Virus record (IMG/VR): IMGVR_UViG_3300037247_000847
Location: 31,948 to 95,947 of that record
Length of the DNA stretch: 64,000 bases
Origin: a virus
Reading direction: 5' to 3' (one strand)
Made by a program: the position numbers and the translations under genes. The notes below the pieces were generated by a model. That model was not told the DNA's origin, made no database searches, and was given only the letters and a program-made list of their open reading frames with translations. Positions 59,289-64,000 of this stretch are shown piece after piece (position 1 is the stretch's first letter; the number at the start of each line of letters is the position of its first letter).

Positions 59289-59316
59289 ATTATAACTAAA
59301 TATTTCAAAGACTTAA
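59289..59316 (-). promoter_or_regulatory. Candidate sigma70-type promoter upstream of the sigma-like gene
   Basis: On the minus strand a perfect TATAAT (59294-59289) lies 16 bases downstream of a weak TTAAGT (59316-59311). It sits in the A+T-rich gap of about 100 bases between the primase stop and the sigma-like gene, the longest clear non-coding gap in this arm. The remaining bases of the gap show nothing else recognisable. Confidence 0.35.
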
Positions 59317-59318
59317 CC

Positions 59319-60314
59319 TTACAATTTAGAAAAGAGGTCAATAATTTCATGCTTACTTAACTCTGCTGGGTCCTTTACGTTGTTGGGTAGTGGTAAATTT
59401 TGCACGTTAATATCGTATGCAGCTGACAATAGGTTCATGACGTTGGCTTCCGCATTTTGATCACCACATATTACCAATATATCACATCTCTCTCTAATTG
59501 AATATAGCATATCTAGCTGGGCTTCCCGTATACCAGTACCAAATGTACCAATTGCACATATCCCATAACGATGACCATAGTAATCCACTTTGATGACGTC
59601 AAATGGTCCCTCCACTATTACGCAAACGTGATGGTGTTTCTTTACCACGTTGTCATAGTTGAATAGTAAGTCACGGGCATTAATTAATCCCCTAGGTTCT
59701 GCATCCTTCTTATGGCTAAGGCTGCGATAGCGTAGTTCTTCAGTATCGTAGACCGTACGACCAGTCCACGATAAGAGCTCCCCACCTATCTTTATTGGCA
59801 TAATAATACGGCCTCTCCACATACCTTTGTCGCAGTAATGTAAGTCATATCTGCTTCTGAGTTGGCTTACATGACTAGATCTGAAACCTCTAGACATGAG
59901 ATATCTCCAGTACATTCTCGCTCGACCTGAAGGTGATTTGAGAGGACGAAACTCGGTAGGAAACTCCAATCGGTCGTGTTGTTTAGGTTCATTGTCATTT
60001 TGCATAAACTCAGATGATGCTTCATCAAAGTCGGACAACTCTACTACATCATCTTGTACGTAACTGTTGGCTTGCTCGTGAGTACACCCTATCAGCCGCA
60101 TTATTATGCGGCATGGATCAGATCCTTTGTGACCGATAGGATCGCGATAGCAAGTCCATCTACCACTCTTATGTAAACCTAAATGGAAGCTCTGATCTGT
60201 ATCACCACAAAATGGGCAATGAATATTAATGTAACCACGAGCAAAACTAGCTGCAGTCTTCAAATATTCAATGTGTTGGAGAGCACAGAATTTTTCCCAG
60301 TTAACTTTTGCCAT
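59319..60314 (-). CDS. DnaG/T7-type DNA primase
   Basis: The 331-residue protein starts with a zinc-binding domain (HCPFCGDTDQSFHLGLHKSGRWTCYRD), has a linker, RGRIIMPIKIGGELLSWTGRTV, and a TOPRIM domain beginning HVCVIVEGPFDVIKVD. The second TOPRIM motif, normally DxD, reads GDQNAEA. KDPAEL follows near the end. It would make primers for the leftward replication genes' products and probably works with the DnaB-like helicase encoded separately. It overlaps the upstream small gene by one base. Confidence 0.88.
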   Translation of the reverse strand: MAKVNWEKFCALQHIEYLKTAASFARGYINIHCPFCGDTDQSFHLGLHKSGRWTCYRDPIGHKGSDPCRIIMRLIGCTHEQANSYVQDDVVELSDFDEASSEFMQNDNEPKQHDRLEFPTEFRPLKSPSGRARMYWRYLMSRGFRSSHVSQLRSRYDLHYCDKGMWRGRIIMPIKIGGELLSWTGRTVYDTEELRYRSLSHKKDAEPRGLINARDLLFNYDNVVKKHHHVCVIVEGPFDVIKVDYYGHRYGICAIGTFGTGIREAQLDMLYSIRERCDILVICGDQNAEANVMNLLSAAYDINVQNLPLPNNVKDPAELSKHEIIDLFSKL

Positions 60315-60502
60315 TAGACCTCTCTATTTTGCACTTGTATCACACTGGTCTCGTCATCTGCAAGTGCTATACATAGGTCCGCAACACTCAGCATGAGCAC
60401 ATTCATCTTCCGTTCGAGCGAGACTGTTTCCTCCCGACTCTTCTGAAGCCAGTCCATCAGATTGCGGTGCGTCAGCTTCAATAACACTTTGTCCATGCTC
60501 AT
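60314..60502 (-). CDS. Small hypothetical protein between primase and helicase genes
   Basis: This 62-residue helical protein (KVLLKLTHRNLMDWLQKSREETVSLERKMNVLMLSVADL) is coupled to both neighbours: its ATG overlaps the helicase stop and its stop overlaps the primase start. That arrangement supports a real gene. No family is recognised. Confidence 0.6.
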   Translation of the reverse strand: MSMDKVLLKLTHRNLMDWLQKSREETVSLERKMNVLMLSVADLCIALADDETSVIQVQNREV

Positions 60503-62067
60503 ATCCTCTTCAGTTTGAGTTGGGTCTTGCCACGCATTAAAGCTTGTCGAAGGTCTTTACCCTCTTTCAGAAATTCTTGTATACTCTCATCAGCACTATT
60601 TTTACGCATTATGATATCCATAAAGAAGCAGCGTTTTTTCTGACTACCTCTGTGGATACGCTTTTCGGCTTGAGCTCTAACAATTGGTGATACAGGTGAC
60701 TCCACAAATATCTCATAGTTTGCTATTTGTAAGTTGAGTGAAAATGCTCCACACCCATTACTAGCCACTAATCCGGTAATGTCATCCTGCTCTATAAATC
60801 TTCTAAGCACCCCAGGTCCATCTTTCTGTCCACCATAAAGTCGGGAGTGGGGTATCTTAAGTTCGTCTAATTCCCTACTGATTCTCGCTCCTGTCCAACG
60901 GTATTCGTGAAAGATAAGGAACTTACGACCAGCTGGTATCTCCCTAACAATTTGTGACATAGCTTCGATCTTGGGGTTCTCAGGAAACTCGATCTGTACC
61001 TTATCACCAGTCTCATCATCTACCAGACCGATGAAACCAGACGCAATTTGCCTCATGTGTAAAAATGAATTTCTTACAAGTCGTAGATCGTGTTTGTCGG
61101 TTTTTAGTTTATCCACAATGTTGTTGTAATAAGAGCGCATGTCATCAGTAAATGGTACATATATTGGTTTGTACACCTTTTTTGGCATATCACGACATTC
61201 ACTCTCATCATAACTGATGGAGCAATGTTGGAGTACACGGTTCAGTTCTCCAGACTTTTTCTTATCGAATTTATAGTCGTAGTATCCACTCCAGTAGTTG
61301 ACCTTTTTCTTGAAGAATGCTTCTCTATATATGGCAAGGGTCTCACCTAGTGTATCACCATGATCACAGAAATTGAATTGTGACCACAACACAAGTGGAT
61401 TCCTACCAACAGGAATACCGGACATTCCGAACCGATGTTTATATGATGTACTCACCTTTCTGCAAACACGATAGGTCAAAGATTTATGTGACATAATCTC
61501 AGTACATTCATCTAAACACATAAAGTTGAATTTTGAAGATACCCTCTTAAGCCTAGCTGGTGTCATTACTAACTTTCTGGCTTTATGTCCAACATGTATT
61601 AGCTCAGAGCACATGTAGTTAAGACCAGCATAATTTATCACAAATAGATCCGCCTTTTTCTCCAGCATCTGGATCCTCTGTTTTGTATTACCATACATTG
61701 GGATACACTTGAGATCCGGTCTATGTTCTTCTACCTCCATAACCCAAGTTTCTATGGCAGAATCATTCAATACCACTACGAGAGCAGATTTAAGTTCTCC
61801 TTTCTTCTTGAGATATGCTATCATTTCTAGTACGACCCGAGTTTTTCCGAGACCCATATCAAGAAAAAACAAAAAGTGTCCTAAATAAATTCCAGCCAAG
61901 AGAGATGCTAATTGATGTTTCCACATTGGTTTTGATGAGATGAAGTCAGGAACTGGATCAAGATCATTTAACATCTGTGTCAATGTGCTGCGTGTGAGTT
62001 TCTTCAAATACCTGAAGTCATTTAGCTCACGTTTGCGGAAACGTTTTACGGCGAGTTTGGATAGCAT
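60499..62067 (-). CDS. SNF2-family DNA helicase/translocase
   Basis: The 522-residue protein has helicase superfamily 2 motifs: FFLDMGLGKTRVVLEMI (Walker A, about 70-76), FMCLDECTEIMSHKS (motif II as DECT), HRFGMSGIPVGRNP (motif III) and a C-terminal half with FLIFHEYRWTGARI, GLVASNGCGAFSLNLQIANY and SPIVRAQAEKRIHRGSQKK (motifs V and VI). It would remodel DNA or protein-DNA complexes in replication and recombination, similar in role to T4 UvsW. There is no strong Shine-Dalgarno sequence. Confidence 0.88.
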   Translation of the reverse strand: MLSKLAVKRFRKRELNDFRYLKKLTRSTLTQMLNDLDPVPDFISSKPMWKHQLASLLAGIYLGHFLFFLDMGLGKTRVVLEMIAYLKKKGELKSALVVVLNDSAIETWVMEVEEHRPDLKCIPMYGNTKQRIQMLEKKADLFVINYAGLNYMCSELIHVGHKARKLVMTPARLKRVSSKFNFMCLDECTEIMSHKSLTYRVCRKVSTSYKHRFGMSGIPVGRNPLVLWSQFNFCDHGDTLGETLAIYREAFFKKKVNYWSGYYDYKFDKKKSGELNRVLQHCSISYDESECRDMPKKVYKPIYVPFTDDMRSYYNNIVDKLKTDKHDLRLVRNSFLHMRQIASGFIGLVDDETGDKVQIEFPENPKIEAMSQIVREIPAGRKFLIFHEYRWTGARISRELDELKIPHSRLYGGQKDGPGVLRRFIEQDDITGLVASNGCGAFSLNLQIANYEIFVESPVSPIVRAQAEKRIHRGSQKKRCFFMDIIMRKNSADESIQEFLKEGKDLRQALMRGKTQLKLKRI

Positions 62068-62095
62068 TGTTCTTTACTTCTTGGTGGTGGTACAC

Positions 62096-62428
62096 TTAAC
62101 CCTCATATATTTTTCTGTTTGTTAGTAATTCCTTAGCTATTGTCTCTTGTTTAGTCCTTAAAGTATTTAGTTCTACCAACAACCGCTCCACCTGTTCTAC
62201 ACGCTGCGTCATGTCGCGGTCGTGCTGCGCTTGAAGATCAAATACTCCGTGCTTCTTGTCGTCGCCCCGGCGATTGAGAGCTACCGCGCCCCAAGATAGT
62301 CCGCCGCGACGGATATAGACACAGGTGTTACCAAACCGATTACTGATCTGCTGCATATCAGCTATAAAAGTATCGATCTTAACCATGTGGTCCATGTCGT
62401 TTGCGTCGTATTGGCTTTTTTCTGTCAT
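62096..62428 (-). CDS. Hypothetical protein with coiled-coil C-terminus
   Basis: The 110-residue product (MTEKSQYDANDMDHMVKID...YIRRGGLSWGAVALNRR) ends in a helical region with QHDRDMTQRVEQVERLLVELNTLR. It is coupled by ATGA to the small gene upstream, with GGAGAAGAA as ribosome site. No family is recognised. Confidence 0.55.
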   Translation of the reverse strand: MTEKSQYDANDMDHMVKIDTFIADMQQISNRFGNTCVYIRRGGLSWGAVALNRRGDDKKHGVFDLQAQHDRDMTQRVEQVERLLVELNTLRTKQETIAKELLTNRKIYEG

Positions 62429-62457
62429 GTTTCTTCTCCATCTTCGTTGTCTAGTCC
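62424..62457 (-). repeat. 34-bp direct repeat, copy 1 (gene-end/start junction)
   Basis: This segment matches 62600-62633 at 32 of 34 positions. Both copies code for the C-terminus GLDNE(D/E)GEET, the ribosome site and the ATGA stop/start overlap. It marks a duplicated junction, described in the findings. Confidence 0.9.
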
Positions 62458-62604
62458 CCTAGCTCTAGTCAAAGTTAACTGCCGTAGTGCCTCCTCAAAC
62501 GGTACTTTTTTACTTGCTAATTCTAGTGGGATAACCTTCCCTGTACGGCAATACAAATCCAGACGTATTAACATCGTCTCAATACGATCTAGTTGCGTGG
62601 TCAT
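62425..62604 (-). CDS. Small hypothetical protein, 59 residues, with GLDNEDGEET tail
   Basis: ATG 62604 overlaps the helicase stop as ATGA, and TGA at 62425 overlaps the next start the same way. The product MTTQLDRIETMLIRLDLYCRTG...LRQLTLTRARGLDNEDGEET is helical. Its last ten residues match the C-terminus of the helicase upstream except for one acidic swap, because the junction was duplicated. The function is unknown. Confidence 0.65.
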   Translation of the reverse strand: MTTQLDRIETMLIRLDLYCRTGKVIPLELASKKVPFEEALRQLTLTRARGLDNEDGEET

Positions 62605-62633
62605 GTCTCTTCTCCTTCTTCGTTGTCTAGTCC
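62600..62633 (-). repeat. 34-bp direct repeat, copy 2 (gene-end/start junction)
   Basis: Partner of 62424-62457, differing at two positions. It encodes the C-terminus of the DnaB-like helicase together with the translational-coupling junction to the small gene that follows. Confidence 0.9.
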
Positions 62634-63992
62634 AGCCTTCTTACTTATGAGATCCATATAATTATCACGCATCCTTATTGAGTCTACACAGAATTGACCC
62701 ATTGAATAATTCTGCGCTATCAAAACCTCCCATCCCGAACTAACATCACGAGCGTCGTCAACATATATACGAGCTAATCCTAGTTTGGCTTCCATCTTTG
62801 TTTGCCGGTACACTAGACCGACGTCTAGCGTCTGGGTTTGGGAAAAGTCCTCACCTATATCGCTCGTATCTATTTTCCCCACCTGACCCTTTCCCACGCG
62901 GTGTGATTGGGCTACTGTAGCAACAGCCATATTCCTTTCCACACCCAAACCCCGCAGGTCCTCTAATAATGCACCTAAAGCCAATCTAAAGTTATTCATG
63001 TCTATCCGCATTAGCTTAGGATAGTCTACTATTAACAAGTCAGGCACGAACTGTTCCTGAATTTCAAGTCTGTCAATATATGCTACCAGTTGATTAAACG
63101 TTAATTGTCGAGTTGGAAATGACTTAATAATGATATTGTTAAGTCGGCGTCCAAAGCGGTCTATTCGTTTACCCAGTTCCTTGCGTATCCGTTTATCATC
63201 TAGTGCTAATCTGACTTTTGCTTTTTTATAGGCAACTCTGGTAAGTCGGCCGAATTCGTCTTTCTTAAATTTGCTGCGCCGGATCTCAGTACGATGTTGA
63301 GCAATGGCAAAAAACGACTGATAATATCGTTTTAACATCCGCTCCTCATCCATCTCTAGACTTACATGTAGCACTTTGGCATCTTGCATTGCTGCGTGCT
63401 GTGCTAGTTGTACCAACCACCTTGTCTTGCCGACCTTTTTTAGACCTACTAGAATATGTAATGTCTTTCTCTTTGGACCGAGATTGTACTGGTCTAATTC
63501 TTTTATACCAGTTGGAAATACATCTTCTGAGTCGTCCCGTAGTAAAGAATTGATCGCTCGTTTCTTATCACCTAATTTAATACCAGGATCGAAAGTCTCA
63601 ACTCTATCACGTGTAGCTTGGTTGAGAATACCTTCCATTTGATCGATAGACTCATCATCCTCCATACCTGTATTGAATAGACTAAGTAACTCCCGTGTAG
63701 CTGTCTTGATACGAAAATATCTAAGACGTTTATCAAGTCGGGACATTACGTGCTCAACATTCAATTTTCCCTCGTGTGTACGTTTGATCATTTTCATCGC
63801 TCGCCCCACACGTCGGGCTTTTTTATTCTCCTTACTTAGAATGTCATCAAGTAAGTCGTCTAGGTTAGTTCTGGGTGCCTTCTTGTACTTGTCTATATAT
63901 GGGTAGACCGCACGTGCTATGTCCCCGTAGATGCCCTCAAAAGATGCTGCTGGGAGTGCATTTCGTATAATGCATGCACTATCATTGTGCAT
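62601..63992 (-). CDS. DnaB-like replicative helicase
   Basis: The 463-residue protein has FPTGIKELDQYNLGPKRKTLHILVGLKKVGKTRWLVQLA (RecA-fold core with Walker A near 185), KVLHVSLEMDEERMLKRYY, DLLIVDYPKLMR (Walker B), and VATVAQSHRVGKG with a following DIGEDFSQTQTLD. These are the DnaB family motifs. The N-terminal 130 residues correspond to the DnaB head domain region. The ATG at 63992 is only eight bases from the window edge, so a longer N-terminus cannot be excluded. Confidence 0.85.
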   Translation of the reverse strand: MHNDSACIIRNALPAASFEGIYGDIARAVYPYIDKYKKAPRTNLDDLLDDILSKENKKARRVGRAMKMIKRTHEGKLNVEHVMSRLDKRLRYFRIKTATRELLSLFNTGMEDDESIDQMEGILNQATRDRVETFDPGIKLGDKKRAINSLLRDDSEDVFPTGIKELDQYNLGPKRKTLHILVGLKKVGKTRWLVQLAQHAAMQDAKVLHVSLEMDEERMLKRYYQSFFAIAQHRTEIRRSKFKKDEFGRLTRVAYKKAKVRLALDDKRIRKELGKRIDRFGRRLNNIIIKSFPTRQLTFNQLVAYIDRLEIQEQFVPDLLIVDYPKLMRIDMNNFRLALGALLEDLRGLGVERNMAVATVAQSHRVGKGQVGKIDTSDIGEDFSQTQTLDVGLVYRQTKMEAKLGLARIYVDDARDVSSGWEVLIAQNYSMGQFCVDSIRMRDNYMDLISKKAGLDNEEGEET

Positions 63993-64000
63993 ACAGAGGA

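Overview
This window is a contiguous piece of a tailed double-stranded DNA phage, most likely a short-tailed (podovirus-type) phage of a Gram-negative host. The structural genes follow the T7 plan: head-tail connector, scaffold, capsid, tail tubes A and B, fibre and internal core proteins. Replication and recombination genes look T4/SPO1-like. No terminase, holin or RNA polymerase is visible, so the genome extends beyond both ends. The host cannot be named from the sequence.

Layout. Bases 1-31160 read rightward and hold the late region. Structural genes lie at 1-5242 and 18568-30702. Between capsid and tail sits a cargo block of about 13 kb (5243-18571): glycosyltransferases, two cobalamin-type radical SAM enzymes, a two-subunit thiamine-diphosphate enzyme, a ColD-like 3-dehydratase, a GDP-mannose-dehydratase-like enzyme, a heptose-1-phosphate nucleotidyltransferase and a heptose kinase. 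Parts of it are clearly richer in G+C than the phage backbone, which suggests capture from a bacterial surface-polysaccharide locus. A winged-helix regulator closes the late region, followed by a strong hairpin at the convergence point near 31.3 kb.

Bases 31347-63992 read leftward. They hold nucleotide metabolism (dCTP deaminase, class II ribonucleotide reductase, HD nucleotidase), recombination (SbcC/SbcD-like pair, RuvC, RecA/UvsX, UvsY-like), replication (SSB, clamp loader, clamp, UDG-fused family A polymerase, primase, SNF2 helicase, DnaB-like helicase) and a thymine-hypermodification set. That set comprises a dUMP hydroxymethylase, a radical SAM enzyme, a hydroxymethyl-dU kinase, two aGPT-pyrophosphorylase-like proteins, and DUF1599-like and DUF4031-like proteins. 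A membrane-anchored sulfotransferase is embedded in it. Many junctions are ATGA overlaps, and at least six genes under 60 codons fill the apparent gaps.

The genes fit one scheme: dCTP to dUTP to dUMP, then hydroxymethyl-dUMP, incorporation by the polymerase, kinase activation of the base in DNA, and displacement by a nucleophile. The sugar block would decorate virion or host envelope. The most unusual non-coding feature is a structured element of about 100 bp, present five times, always co-directional with transcription and always at a gene's 3' end, with compensatory base changes. A perfect 38-bp palindrome inside the ribonucleotide reductase gene is also striking.
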